From assembly GCA_040437565.1 (NCBI GenBank), contig JBDOQK010000005.1, positions 372,001 through 436,000 of the forward strand: DNA of 64,000 nucleotides, in the 5' to 3' direction. Origin of the DNA: Albugo candida (taxonomy: Eukaryota; Oomycota; Peronosporomycetes; Albuginales). The translations under genes and the position numbers were made by a program. Each line of letters starts with the position of its first letter. Position 1 is the first letter of the stretch. Below, one piece after another: positions 54,101 through 63,259 of this stretch. Below the pieces are notes generated by a model, which was not told the DNA's origin, ran no database searches, and worked only from the letters and a program-made list of their open reading frames with translations.

Positions 54101-55100
54101 GGCAGTACCACTTATAAAGCTTTTGAGAAAGCGTTTGTGATTCATTTTCCAGAATTCTTGAGAGTAATCGCAGTGCAGCAAGTCGAACAAGATAGCAGTG
54201 CGATTTCAATGTTAGGCTCTGCAAATCACGCAAGAAACTCGCAACTCTTTTCACTTTCCCAGCTACTCTTGGTCCATATTCTGGTCGCTGTGCATCGAGT
54301 GCCCAGCAATCGTTGACAAGAAATGGATCGAAATTGATGCTCGAAAAACACTGAATCATGTAGCACAATAGGTATGAATCACAAGTCTGCACAGTATTCA
54401 ACAGTGGCTTCAATTGTGCACCTGAAAAGGTCTGTAAACTACAGCCAAAAGTTCCATTTATGGACTGATAAAAGCGATCGTGTATCAGTTGTACTGAAAA
54501 CTGGGAAACGTAGCCAAGAACTTTTTTCCACATAAGAGCAATGTTATCAAGCAATCTCTCATTCTGTGTATCTTTGTATCCTGTCCGATCAACAAGCATC
54601 GATCGTGATGCTTTGACGCTAAACAGTCGATTAAATGGGCTACTTTTTGATCTACACCGTGCTTGACAGCGCTTTATCATGTCGTAATGAATGCAAAATA
54701 CTCGGAAACAGGTATCAATGATTGCCTTCAGCATACCTGTTGACCAAAAATCGCTAGTTTCCATCGTTTCAACAGAGGTACTAACGTCATGGTGTCTTTG
54801 ACCTACATAGGATTCGAAGTAAGCGATCAAAACCTCCGCCACGATATATTTGGCAATGTGAGTTTCATGTAGTGAAGGTTTCGATTTCCCTGCATGTACG
54901 CTCCACTCCAATAGAAGAAGAATTCCATTTTGCCGCTGTTGTTTGCTCATATTCATCAAAATGGTAAGAACTTGATCCAAGGCTTGACGAATATTATCAC
55001 ATCGAGGAGGAATCAGCTCATGAGCATGATTTGCAGTCAATACTTGCAATTGATGCAGTAGGAGATCTTGGATATGGAGCTCCACTTGTGATGTACTCAT
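48129..55100 (-). CDS. Giant helical-repeat protein, Furry/MOR2/Tao3 (cell morphogenesis) candidate
   Basis: One uninterrupted frame of 2,323 residues from ATG 55100. The whole protein is helical HEAT/ARM-like repeat, with no enzymatic motif. I assign it to Furry/MOR2-PAG1/Tao3 (scaffolds of NDR kinase-MOB signalling, 2,000-3,000 residues) for three reasons. The length fits. The N-terminal region has a W-containing segment followed by a basic helix (LLLLEWSVHAGKSKPS). A central segment near residue 1540 reads LNALPCWANCIAM, then LQDLWQSLAFPKRMN and LIIVLQFLFERS, matching the family's PWM...LW..LA...N...IL.FL pattern. A THADA/TRM732-type ARM protein is the main alternative. The lack of any intron in 7 kb is unusual beside its intron-bearing neighbours. 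Confidence 0.55.
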   Translation of the reverse strand: MSTSQVELHIQDLLLHQLQVLTANHAHELIPPRCDNIRQALDQVLTILMNMSKQQRQNGILLLLEWSVHAGKSKPSLHETHIAKYIVAEVLIAYFESYVGQRHHDVSTSVETMETSDFWSTGMLKAIIDTCFRVFCIHYDMIKRCQARCRSKSSPFNRLFSVKASRSMLVDRTGYKDTQNERLLDNIALMWKKVLGYVSQFSVQLIHDRFYQSINGTFGCSLQTFSGAQLKPLLNTVQTCDSYLLCYMIQCFSSINFDPFLVNDCWALDAQRPEYGPRVAGKVKRVASFLRDLQSLTLKSHCYLVRLAALRLLSRILENESQTLSQKLYKWYCQTSNHRQITLWYCKAIFNVSANVSEWCVCLLDLHSLARQHCSNAIGLRLSKKKRLLQGPAWALRAAVMCLAPNNVFERFCNEDFNQITRIQLRTFASSDPSASFSSWEYDFHEKNAEAISDPAVLIRSTGMLFVQVLQRSIILDQPAFEKECIECLNRMQCWLCDGVWRGTTLNHESFSILAQMSCAIICYQGAGEHVHRLVAESINPLDERRLIGLQSLHSYHKIMHSPSWQYTDRISEDTIIQPLLWAGMLEKRALANAHKICQASFTGKVDQILMDCSTHCGNNSYNTLGGQQVSEPLRHTIEHYGLYVTNSKNKVGALELGYKLFCTTIQCFTSLYRETRIAQRVWVQILVRATCNQNAFVRTEASSAVCTISKEICSVTSSEKIVTVLGVLYQVLVEELSGYLTADLFLNAHAAHSLVLLLVKLLEDTNFMSFFTRHQSKTDHFSLSSSFDRIEALGVFLLMADCVELRRSTLKLLRLIAQIQFCTWSTRDKTSIYQVLLDPIPTNEFFCNLSRFVVSSNNYEHLLRDLGSQIPYFVISQYMGHIFALFGLVKPAISSIIWDHFHGFFVRVSTMLKDESLSSTQIVNKLGDDKVRYWGNIVLLATTNALRVDCNYDTQDVDTYSAGNQDHADSGETMHCQVICIRELCQVLKSDSARIQRVAILALGNVSIPLTHRVLDCLVEVEAEALPAFDTRFDGGTSGATNAAPLGNQRQSTRRKGHDREGTSLDTEDLTKKQLRLRWALIRTFRLIIIRLVKLLCSPKEWIVVKEMWSSQLRDRYSTLLAQCCERLHDIPPPHLEEESNDTAEFHCLRSMIRQDFCAILSSLLQIEDRLAVDHGPSKSEVSLDYQGCFSVLTKLSACSHRNAGDSIAQHQDSKRLPMNESQDKASDKDQDNYIVQTWVDSTIEDGQNIRLYLSWIVLDVRLEENQLHDANTPTSYSSCSVRLGNKIDILGALTQEWVIMSLARMVSNQKRVRKLIGDNMLGSENLLKLLEIIDQCFADQACHFYDCSQQGWFCHYMLQKLVTVHSKANHILNSATKKCLYSASPLFDKASSQAYAIAIEYFYTLTRLSQMIVPNNSEPETENDPEFFSSSDDTHCVIKVACILHAGDQHNWIIRQQAWNMADFLIQHQRSVGLFHASSSAATLHVDSSISHIVSCTETRSISALLCDAFGEKNAYDMCRAIGKFILCCDSCQQRKLLNALPCWANCIAMKQQARQGVLLRLFLQVTLQLGTVFVKELQDLWQSLAFPKRMNGTGAEFSSNLIIVLQFLFERSRNVDEFPIGRELVAWLGRVEDNAKNVMIGLISIVQVRQTKSWQHESDNIPEQPELFGIFDDAVALIRLMTVNNNCFFADFTSGELTVEVEFGVFLLHSIIGVLFFILQSDQKIMQNATTFGSDAYPVTSQTKKPRSRKATLSDFCNLQNHESSDFGGDSLSNNCETILQECLLVLRHLMRSQSNWLQSLQILISDRCDAKGQGLNAFDHRFDQLIRSLVAVIPMHTQLIWNQICMNQVIQTTREIISVRNSESTQLQVKQATQFALRMQRMLRRPFEAKMVLTILELLHKSLDQFVLCENQQINVSNNPPDMSLTLLRASSKALVMECLSTLDSMVSGIPASKLALCPQIIWVAVALLNHCSNTSVRLATHKLLLSILSVPNILSNNSPPIQILHDLVMVKCPDHWTPHQRSIFRVVLCCPPAFSSHPAIAIPLTQRFRMCDILLHAVSILSKSRCASLFSDHHHITDTYWGSEPNQITTFLECTVEDQITTATLGLLPHWLATSSIAHYHLMYQESGMRKPMYSFSLARRIQTTLTSAWSDDIAPFKAAQLKEIIDKYKHPFAVSNDICKEIVEAFEGSLRASSSSALQEISGSHFGMLCIEIWMSNVSQCSEGFFVDIKDTKPDLYERALVKASLLLVESQLTSMLSSHEKFISERNSLSDAVVKPLEEILHKSHPQKHRNIWGTAVHILSLISSLRMKSEESVQE

Positions 55101-55595
55101 CCAAAGGGATCAATTGATCGCTTCCGACCAGTTTGTGGATAGATGGTGGCAGCCTCCTATTTTTAGTTCTGTTTACTGCCTTCCGAGCCGACAGGTACTA
55201 AAAAAAACACGAGCTTCGACGTTGACAATAGTCGTGAGCAGACAATACCGGTCGGTTCAGATAAGTGGCGCTAGTTGTCATGTCGATATCAAGAAGAGGT
55301 CTGAGAAAAAAACGTCAACTCCAACAAACGAAAGCCCTTATCGAGTTGTATTGTCTATCTCCGTATAATCCATCGACAAGGCTGCATCAATAGGTTTTCG
55401 AATTTCGACTGTGAGACACTACTGGATCCTCCGAGTGCTTCCCATCAGATACGATATAAGGAATCGTGATCTCAGAATCTTTTACATCGACTCTATTCCA
55501 GGTCGGTGGCATTTTCTCAGCGCAATGTACTACGCGAGCCATTGAACTCAAGTAAGCACATCAATAAAGCCTGGTGGAACTCTCGTCTTCCCAAG
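55101..55595. other. Spacer, no gene seen
   Basis: 495 bp between the start of the Furry-like gene and the true 3' end of the GTF3C3 gene. Confidence 0.6.
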
Positions 55596-58500
55596 TCAAA
55601 ACGTGAGATATTTTCGCATCAGATATCGAGCGAGATCATTTGCTCCGCTACACAGAGAGAAGAAAACTTCAGGCATTTTCGAAATGGGTGCAGCCCGAGA
55701 CGCTTACCTCTGTTTGTAGATCAAAGACAAGTTATACGCGGTCTCTCTGGCAAGATCGTATTCAGCTGGTATCTGTTTTGCCTCCTCGCATGTGCGTAAA
55801 ACGCGTTCGTACATTGCAATGGCTAGATGAAATAATCCCAATTGGTGATGTGCACGTCCCAAATTGTACCAACATTCCAGTCGCCGGTAGATTGTATCAA
55901 TTCCGCTGGGAGTATTTCCATTTTCATCACTTTCTGCAGTCCGAATTTTCTGATATTGTTGAAGCAGTGCAAAAGCTTTGGCCACCGTGTGCTGTCTATC
56001 CTTGATAGTCCGCTGCATGGACGCTGCAAGAAATGCCATACCAAGACAGAATAGCACCAGAGGATTCTCTTTATCGTGTTGGTATGCTAACGTGAATTCT
56101 CCCGCCATCAATGAGATGTCCCAGTAGGAGGACTGGTGACCAGCTAATATAATTGCCGGATAATTCGTTGCTTCGTGCTTGAGCACTTTGGCCAAAAATT
56201 TCTGGTGGAAGGAAAATGTGCCAGCGATTGTTATCACTCGACCGAACAGATTCCAATAGGCGAGGTTGTTTGAATCTTCAAGGATGTTGAGTCGTGCGCA
56301 ATCGTACGCCATCCGGTGTTCACCAAACTCCAATGCAATGGTTAATGCAAGAAAACGCAACTCAAAGCGATTATCGGGCTCAAGAACTTTGTCAGATGCA
56401 TTCACGTCTGTGAGAAGCTCAATCGCGGCAGTGTGCTTTTCACATTCGGTGAGTGCTTTTGCCGTCCCGACTGCCAATTCGTGAAAAGCTGCTTCTCCGA
56501 TCACACGTGATACGATTAGTTGTTGTGAAACTCTCAGCGAAATACCTTCCACCGAATCACGTTGTTTGCTGTCTGTCATATCAATTATATATTTCGACTT
56601 CAAATGCTCACCCCGTACCGATGAAATATGTGATGTTGTCGAGTTTTGATGCTTTTGTCTTTTAAGGACGAGTGGAGCCTGATTGAGAGAGGTCATGATA
56701 ATAGGCACACCCACGTTACAGAGTGCGTCCGGATCGCCGAGAGCATACTTCAAATGGCCCCACTCAACGAGAAGTTTTAGTCGAATCCGATTGTCCATGG
56801 CGTCTACGCTCAGTGAAGGTTCCTCCTCTGCTTCTCCATTATTGAACTCTTCATCTTCATCATTCATTTCGGAATCTTCATCATCATCTTTTGTGATTTC
56901 ATCTTCATCCTCTGCATCGGACAAACCTTTTTTGTCACTTCCATAACGAGACTTCTGCTTCCAGTACGGGCAGACTGCAGACTTTAAAACTTCGGGTAAC
57001 CATTGCTCGATCATGTGTAAACCTCTATTCTCCTCTTTCAACTCACGTGCAATAACTACACCTTGGAGCACGATGGCCGGGCTAACTAAAAGACCATCCG
57101 TTTCGTACTGATACGCAATCGCTTTTTCATAATATTCCAAAGCAATATTTTTCATCCCAAGTCGAGCATTGCACTCGGCGTATCGAAGAAAAATGTCGTC
57201 TTTCCATAAGTTTTCGTGTGGCAGCAGTAATTTCAGAATGTTGAGAGCTTCGACATCGTTACCACTTGATGCAATGTACGCCTCAGCGACATCCACAAAA
57301 AGATCCATGTACGATTCCACATCCTGGGAATATCTAAGTACAAACCATATGTTGAGTTTAGTTCTAATTGCGGGAACAACGCTTACAGTTTGGTGAAGAT
57401 GCTTTCTGCCGTCTCGATTTCATCCATGAACAAATGACAAATGCCATACTTGATGACGATGTCGAGCGGTATATCAGAGCTTTCCACGATATTTTGTTCA
57501 GTTTGACTCGATGTTGCTGATTTTCGAGCATGGAAATCATCGATTAATTGTACAGCATCTTGATACTGTTTTAAAGTGATATAGAGATCAGCCAGCANNN
57601 NNNNNNNNNNNNNNNNNNNNNNNNNNNNNNNNNNNNNNNNNNNNNNNNNNNNNNNNNNNNNNNNNNNNNNNNNNNNNNNNNNNNNNNNNNNNNNNNNGGA
57701 AATCATCGATTAATTGTACAGCATCTTGATACTGTTTTAAAGTGATATAGAGATCAGCCAGCATGTTTATTGCATTTGACTCAGATTGTTGTGCATCGGC
57801 GATCGTAGGGTCTGCAGTAGCTTTCTCGATACATGTTTTGAGTGCATCGATGGCTTCGTCATTTTTTCCAGCCGCGTGATAAGCTTCAGCAACTTGCATC
57901 CACATGGAAAAATCATTTGGAAACTATGCGAAATGAAAAAGTAGTGTTTGAGAATAGAAAAGAGATGACAGACCGCTTCCATACCAGCAAAGCCAATTTC
58001 TTGTACGCGACTGCAAGCTTGCGCTCATGCCCCTGCTGCTGACACATTTCTATGTAGTTGTAAACCGCATCCTTATCCTTTGGATTTGCTTTGCATGCAC
58101 TACAAAACCAGTCAGCATTGTATAATTTTGACGCTATTTTCTTACCTCTTGAAGCAGAAAAGTGCTTGCTGCATATTTTTTTCTTCTTTAGCAATGTGAC
58201 CCACATGCTTCCACAATTCTGCATCGCCCGGTGTCAATGTACAAGCTATTAGAAAAAACTGCAATGCTTTTGCTTTGTTATTCCGATCTTCATAAATAAC
58301 TCCAAGAGTATGGTAAGGATCCGGAATTGTTGGCGCTTTTTTAATAAAGTCTTTGAGCATCACTATTGCTTGATCATATTGATGTGATGCATACATCATG
58401 TTGGCCTCGCCCAACATTGCCGACAGCTCTGGTGATAATTTACTGGGAACCACGCTGGATCGACGATTGGATACTCTTTTTTTACGTCGGTGCTTTCTTT

Positions 58501-58848
58501 TAGCTCGAGATGCTCCCCAGAGCTAGCATGGGTTGATTGGTATGAATTTGACCATCATCAAAGCAAATAAGGCACGTTTACCTGACGCTCGACATCTGAA
58601 TCATCTTCCTCATCATCATCGTCTTCTTCTTCTTCTTCATAGCTTGAGTCTTCATTGGATTCATGAGCACTTTCACTAGCTGTTTCCATCTCGATATCGC
58701 TGTGCTGGTCCGAATTTGCGATCGTTTCTTTTCGCGCTGCTCCCATCGAATCCCTACCTCCATTTACAATGCAATAATTTTGATCCTGAGTGTCTTGTAG
58801 CAAATCATCTTCATTCAGTGCAGCTTTCAGCAGCGATTGAAACGACAT
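55596..58848 (-). CDS. TFIIIC subunit GTF3C3/TFC4 (TPR protein)
   Basis: TPR subunit of RNA polymerase III factor TFIIIC that recruits TFIIIB. From ATG 58848 (MSFQSLLKAALNEDD) there is a very acidic stretch, then a basic patch (RAKRKHRRKKRV). TPR blocks follow: LGEANMMYASHQYDQAIVML, YHTLGVIYEDRNNKAKAL, WKHVGHIAKEEKNMQQAL, and after a second acidic insert the C-terminal TPRs, ending ARETAYNLSLIYKQSGANDL. Introns are 58523-58581, 58100-58145, 57924-57984, 57334-57386 and 55648-55707. The last restores the conserved C-terminus and moves the stop to 55596. The gap at 57598-57697 has a 66-bp flank duplication; collapsed, the length is about 935 residues. The TPR after YHTLGVIYED is diagnostic of this subunit. 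Confidence 0.92.
57598..57697. other. 100-N gap with duplicated flanks (66 bp)
   Basis: Left flank 57532-57597 equals right flank 57698-57763, inside GTF3C3. Confidence 0.9.
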
Positions 58849-58926
58849 GCGAAGACCTGATCGATTGGCTAGCGGTTCCGAACTTTGCAATTTGCATCGA
58901 ACTTTTCATTCAACGAGACGACAAAG
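58849..58926. promoter_or_regulatory. 78-bp divergent promoter region (GTF3C3 / SPC24)
   Basis: The facing ATGs are at 58848 (minus) and 58927 (plus). No obvious core element is seen. Confidence 0.4.
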
Positions 58927-59916
58927 ATGATGTCCATCGATAAACCTACAGACAATCACATGGAGATCGACAATATGGAGGATAATACATTAAGCGGAGA
59001 GTATTTTTACAGAAGCAGGTTTACAAATCGTCTTTCCATGTCAAACAAGCAAAACGAGCTCTCGTGGAACGAAGTGAAAGACATCCTGAATGATGTGGAG
59101 AATCTGTACCTCCAAGACGCGCAAAGAGATTCACAGCAGATTCAAAAACTCGTCCGTAATCAAAATCAGATAGAAGAAACTTGTTCCAAAAAGCAAAATG
59201 AATCAAAGATACGCTTACAAGGTTTGATTTGCATCGCAAAGTGTCTCGGTCACTGATGTAATTGCAATTCTGTAGAGCTTTTGAGTCAAGTGCAGCAAAG
59301 TGAGGAAGAAAATAACAAAGCAAATGCACATGCAGAATATATCCGTAATAAGATTCAAGAAATCGACAACGGCAAACGAAAACTTATGGCACAGTTAGCT
59401 GGCATTCAGTCAGACGAACAATATCCTTTTCCATTATGCTTCAATATTAGGAATTATTATTTGGTATCTTCTGATTCCTTAACCATGTTGATTCTTGATC
59501 TTTATGTCAGCTCAGGAACACCAAGCAAATCTTTTAACAAAGTATGAAGAAGCCCGAAAAGAAATTCTCAGCTATTGCGAATTGCATCAAGCAGATATCC
59601 CACGAGCTAAGTCAGTGTGTCGACATGAAGCGGAGGCAATTTGTACTACCTGAGCTTTTTTAGGCATCAGCTGAGTCTATATGCTTCTATAACTGGCATC
59701 AAATGGACCCTCACAGCGCCAATTGTCGGTGGTGGTACGTGAAGGGCTAAGTTGATTCTTGAATCTCTGACGCAAATTTATTCAGAGATTTATGCTCCAT
59801 CGAGACAAAACATGTTCCATTTTGAGTTCAATATCGATGACGACGAATTCGAAGCAGCAAACGCAATTTGGGATAAAATTGATGATCTCTTTGACGATGG
59901 GGATCACGATCTGTAA
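58927..59916 (+). CDS. Kinetochore protein SPC24-like (Ndc80 complex)
   Basis: SPC24 pairs with SPC25 to anchor the Ndc80 complex at the inner kinetochore. From ATG 58927 the first two thirds are a long coiled coil (WNEVKDILNDVENLYLQD, ELLSQVQQSEEENNKANA, KIQEIDNGKRKLMAQLAG). The C-terminus is a small globular domain: HQLSLYASITGIKWTLTAP, IVGGEIY, then FEFNIDDDEFEAANAIWDKI. The pattern L...I..IKW......I.G.I followed by an acidic strand and W..I is that of SPC24's RWD-like domain. Introns are 59222-59275, 59464-59515, 59611-59663 and 59735-59785; all are phase-consistent, though the second is least certain. About 259 residues. Confidence 0.75.
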
Positions 59917-59923
59917 CATAGAG

Positions 59924-60023
59924 NNNNNNNNNNNNNNNNNNNNNNNNNNNNNNNNNNNNNNNNNNNNNNNNNNNNNNNNNNNNNNNNNNNNNNNNNNNNN
60001 NNNNNNNNNNNNNNNNNNNNNNN
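59924..60023. other. 100-N assembly gap, flanks not clearly duplicated
   Basis: Eight bases after the SPC24 stop codon; a true gap in the SPC24-LIC spacer. Confidence 0.95.
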
Positions 60024-60140
60024 AGAGACTAGAGTACATGTAAAAGTTTAATTGCAATGCACACAAAATTAGGCGCTCGAACACTTGCTCGTGATTGCTT
60101 GTGTAAGCTGCAAGCGTTTAATCCATTTTGAGTTGCTGCA

Positions 60141-61946
60141 ATGAATAATGCGGATGGGAATCAATGGCAACAGATGTTACGAGATTCGTCGGTGAGAAGT
60201 AAAATGCCATTTGTCAATTTCATCATAGTAGGGGACCCAGGAACGGGCAAAGAGTCATTATTGGCACGAATGAGTGCTGCCAGTCGAGCAACTTCGTCCA
60301 ATTCGGAAAATTGGAATGCGAACAAGCAGAATGGAGTTTCAACCTCTTACAGGGACGCTCAAATGTCAAATTCGCTGCAAAAATCCGATGCATTGCTTAA
60401 ATTCACAGCAATTCCGATCTCTGATAAACACGCAGCAGTTGAAGCAGGTAAACTGGGAAAGCGATGAGTGCACCTTTAATGAATGATAAATGGCGTTGAT
60501 ATAGACGACTGTGTAGCGATGATAAATGCATGGAGCTTGAATGATCTCAACTTACACGAATTGCTGCAAATTGCTATTCAACCCAGCACTATTGAATTTG
60601 TTTGTGTTTACAAACTATGAATCGATGCAAGTTGTCATATTTCCTCTTTAGAGCGTGGTCGCAGTCGCTGTAGATTTGTCAAGCCCGTGGTTGATGCAAA
60701 AGTCTATAGAAAAGTGGACTTCGGCGCTTGAAGGCGCCATCTTGCAGCAAATGAGTCAGATAGATCCACAAAAGCGAAACACTTTGTATCAATCAGTAAA
60801 AAATCACCTATTGGACTACGAAGAGCCGGTAAGATACTTGCAACTTACTTCTGGTCGCACTGACTCGTTATGTTTACGGTGACAGTGCTTGGAAGGTCAG
60901 GCTTTCAGGGCACACGGTATTGCGGAGAAGTCTTCACGGAAAGAATTTGTATGGAGATTGAAAGGACAAAGGTGGCAATGTCTCTAATATTTATCGTGTA
61001 GATGGAAGAAGGAATTTTGGACAAAAATCTTGGAATTCCGTTTATCATCATCGTGACGAAAAGTGATGTAAGTAATCCGAACGTGGTCAATTATCCTGGA
61101 CTCATTGAGTGTTTTTGACCTAGTTACGGCCAGAAAGCTCACTACAAGTGGACTATTTGGAGTACTCTATTCGCATGTTTGCCATCCGATGCATGTCTTA
61201 TTTCGCAATTGTGTCAATTCGGGCTCAAATACAAGGCTAATAATTCTCTGATGTTGCAAAGATAGATGGCGCGGCAGTCTTTTACACCTCCGCTAAGACT
61301 GAGAGCAACATTGCACTCCTTCAAAAATACATAATGCACCGAGCGTTCCCGGCACAATTTCCGTTTATTGAGGCACCTCAGGTAAGCTGAAGAGTTTGCA
61401 AATGAGTATCAATTACAAACATGTTTTGAAAAGCTGATTGAACGCGGAGCAATCTTTTCTCCTTCGGGATATGATTCAGTGTCGCTCATCAATCAGAGTT
61501 TGGTGGGATCACACCCTCGATGGCAGCCCGACACTCCATTTGAAAAAATCATTCCAGACCCGAGTTCGTCTACAATTGGCCTCGAGAAAGAAGACTACAG
61601 CACGTCAACATCGAACATCTCTGATGTACAAGTTGAACAACATGAAGCTTGGCTGGAGAGACTGGAGCGGGCTGCAGGAGCTGGTCTGGAAGATTTACAA
61701 AAGCAGAGTGTTGAGGCCAGTAAGAAAGCAGAAGCAGCTTCCTTAGCTCGACGTACTGCAGCAGAAAGGCGAAAACGAGAAGACAAGGTACTTTGGCAAA
61801 TTGCTGTGAACATTTGCAGCCAATATTTCGTTTTGTAGGATGTGAGCTCCAAACATTTGGCAAACTTTTTCAACAATCTGCTTAGCCGGCCAGAAAAGTC
61901 CAAAAGTGCGCGCTCATTTGGAGGTGACACCAAGAATTCAGGATAA
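60141..61946 (+). CDS. Cytoplasmic dynein light intermediate chain
   Basis: LIC binds the dynein heavy chain through a Ras-like GTPase-type domain and cargo adaptors through its C-terminal helix. From ATG 60141: P-loop region FIIVGDPGTGKESLLARMS, then AWSLNDLNLHELL, SVVAVAVDLSSPWLMQKSIE, LGIPFIIIVTKSD (NKxD-like), GAAVFYTSAKTESNIALLQKY and LIERGAIFSPSGYDS. The C-terminal segment is charged and helical (EAWLERLERAAG, RRTAAERRKREDK). Introns are 60448-60504, 60600-60651, 60829-61001, 61068-61123, 61211-61261, 61382-61433 and 61788-61838. The third, at 173 bp, is far longer than any other in the window and might hide a small exon. The product is about 437 residues. Confidence 0.85.
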
Positions 61947-62098
61947 AAGTGTCCTTCAGTACGCGTTCATTTGCATCGAGGCAAGAACTGACGAGATTTG
62001 ATACATTTTTTCGATAGAAATTGTGAGATTTTGATATCACGTTAACGCACTTTCATTTGTAATTTGTATTCACATTTCTAACACCAGTAACACTGGAC

Positions 62099-63238
62099 AT
62101 GCTGCGGATTTTCACGCTCAATGTTTACTTCGACAGCGTCGCTATGACCTTACGCATGCGAGCAATTGGAAAGTGTGTTGAGAGACTTCGACCTGGCGTA
62201 ATTGGATTCCAAGAAGTTACAAGCGAATCGTTGGCGATGTTGAAGAAACAACCATGGAGTTGCTATTATGATTGCAGTGCAGATTGCATCGCACCTTTCG
62301 ATAAACCATATTTTGTAGTACTATTTACTGCTCTTCCTATGCTTTCAATTGAGACGTATCCTTTCAAAGAAACAAAAATGGGAAGAGAATTGATTTGCAT
62401 GCATCTTCGGGTTTCTGAGACTCAAACACTTTTTGTCGGGACAACGCACTTGGAAAGTCTCAAACAGAATGGAAGCATTCGCGTAAAACAGCTACAAGAA
62501 TGTTTTACAATTCTCGAGCGTCATGTGGAAAATCAGACAGCTGCAAAGCAGAAGATCCGATCGTTGACAGATTTCAAGCAGTCTCAATCTCGCTCTAACT
62601 GTTTAGGGGCAGTCCTGATGGGCGATTTTAATCTCTTTCCTGAGGATACCAGGTATCTGGATCCAATGGGACATTCCCCGTTAGTACTCGAGCCTGCACG
62701 ATCTAATAGAGCGCTTTGTCGCGTTTGCAATACCAAAATCGACAAAAATGAGCTACGCGTTGGAAAATCACAGGAAGAAGCGAGGGATAAAAGGGAAATG
62801 ATGCATTGGTACCATCCTCATTGTTTTCAGAAGCAAGCTACCAAGACGGAGAAAATCAAAGTTGAGCAATTGCTTCAAAATTTCGTCCCCATTCAGGTGG
62901 AGAGCAAGGAGACAGGAAAAAAGCGATCGATTGATTCCTTGGATCGTGAAATGATTGGTATTCCGACGGGATGGATTGATTGCTGGCTATGCGGAAAAAA
63001 TGGAACGGAGAAGAATGGATTCACTTTTGATGGCCGCGTTAATAAATTGATACCCAATCCTTCCTATCAAAGTCGTTTCGATCGGATTTACTTTTATAAA
63101 GGAGCAAGATATGGTGATGGAGCTGATATGATTGAACGTGTTGATATAATCGGAAAAGAACCTATCGCGGAAAAAACGTGGATGTCTGATCATTTTGGAC
63201 TGCTTTCTACTTTTCGATTTAGTTTGGACGATGATTAG
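62099..63238 (+). CDS. TDP2-like EEP phosphodiesterase with inserted PARP-type zinc finger
   Basis: Single-exon 379-residue protein. The endonuclease/exonuclease/phosphatase fold is complete: LN near residue 8, IGFQEV with metal-binding E39, GTTHLES with H117, GDFN at 175-178, RFDRIYFYKG near 326 and catalytic SDHFGLLS at 363-370. The segment WIDCW and GFTFD before RFDRI is like TDP2, which removes topoisomerase II adducts from DNA 5' ends. Inserted between GDFN and SDHF is a zinc finger with C207, C210, H239 and C242 (CRVCNTKIDKNELRVG, then HWYHPHCF), the C-x2-C...H-x2-C layout and WYH..CF signature of PARP-type DNA nick-sensing fingers. The start ATG at 62099 is immediately upstream of the first strand. 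The pairing suggests an enzyme targeted to DNA breaks; the substrate is unknown. Confidence 0.82.
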   Translation: MLRIFTLNVYFDSVAMTLRMRAIGKCVERLRPGVIGFQEVTSESLAMLKKQPWSCYYDCSADCIAPFDKPYFVVLFTALPMLSIETYPFKETKMGRELICMHLRVSETQTLFVGTTHLESLKQNGSIRVKQLQECFTILERHVENQTAAKQKIRSLTDFKQSQSRSNCLGAVLMGDFNLFPEDTRYLDPMGHSPLVLEPARSNRALCRVCNTKIDKNELRVGKSQEEARDKREMMHWYHPHCFQKQATKTEKIKVEQLLQNFVPIQVESKETGKKRSIDSLDREMIGIPTGWIDCWLCGKNGTEKNGFTFDGRVNKLIPNPSYQSRFDRIYFYKGARYGDGADMIERVDIIGKEPIAEKTWMSDHFGLLSTFRFSLDDD

Positions 63239-63259
63239 GCTCATACAAGAGGCGACAGA

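Noticed and set aside
48129-55100. Nucleoporin or Integrator identity for the 2,323-residue protein
   Set aside because: The central PW...LW.SLA...LIIVLQFL segment fits Furry/MOR2 better. I keep THADA as the alternative.
58578-58763. Lysine- and methionine-rich frame opposite the GTF3C3 acidic stretch
   Set aside because: A shadow frame of a GAT/GAA-rich acidic repeat on the same strand.
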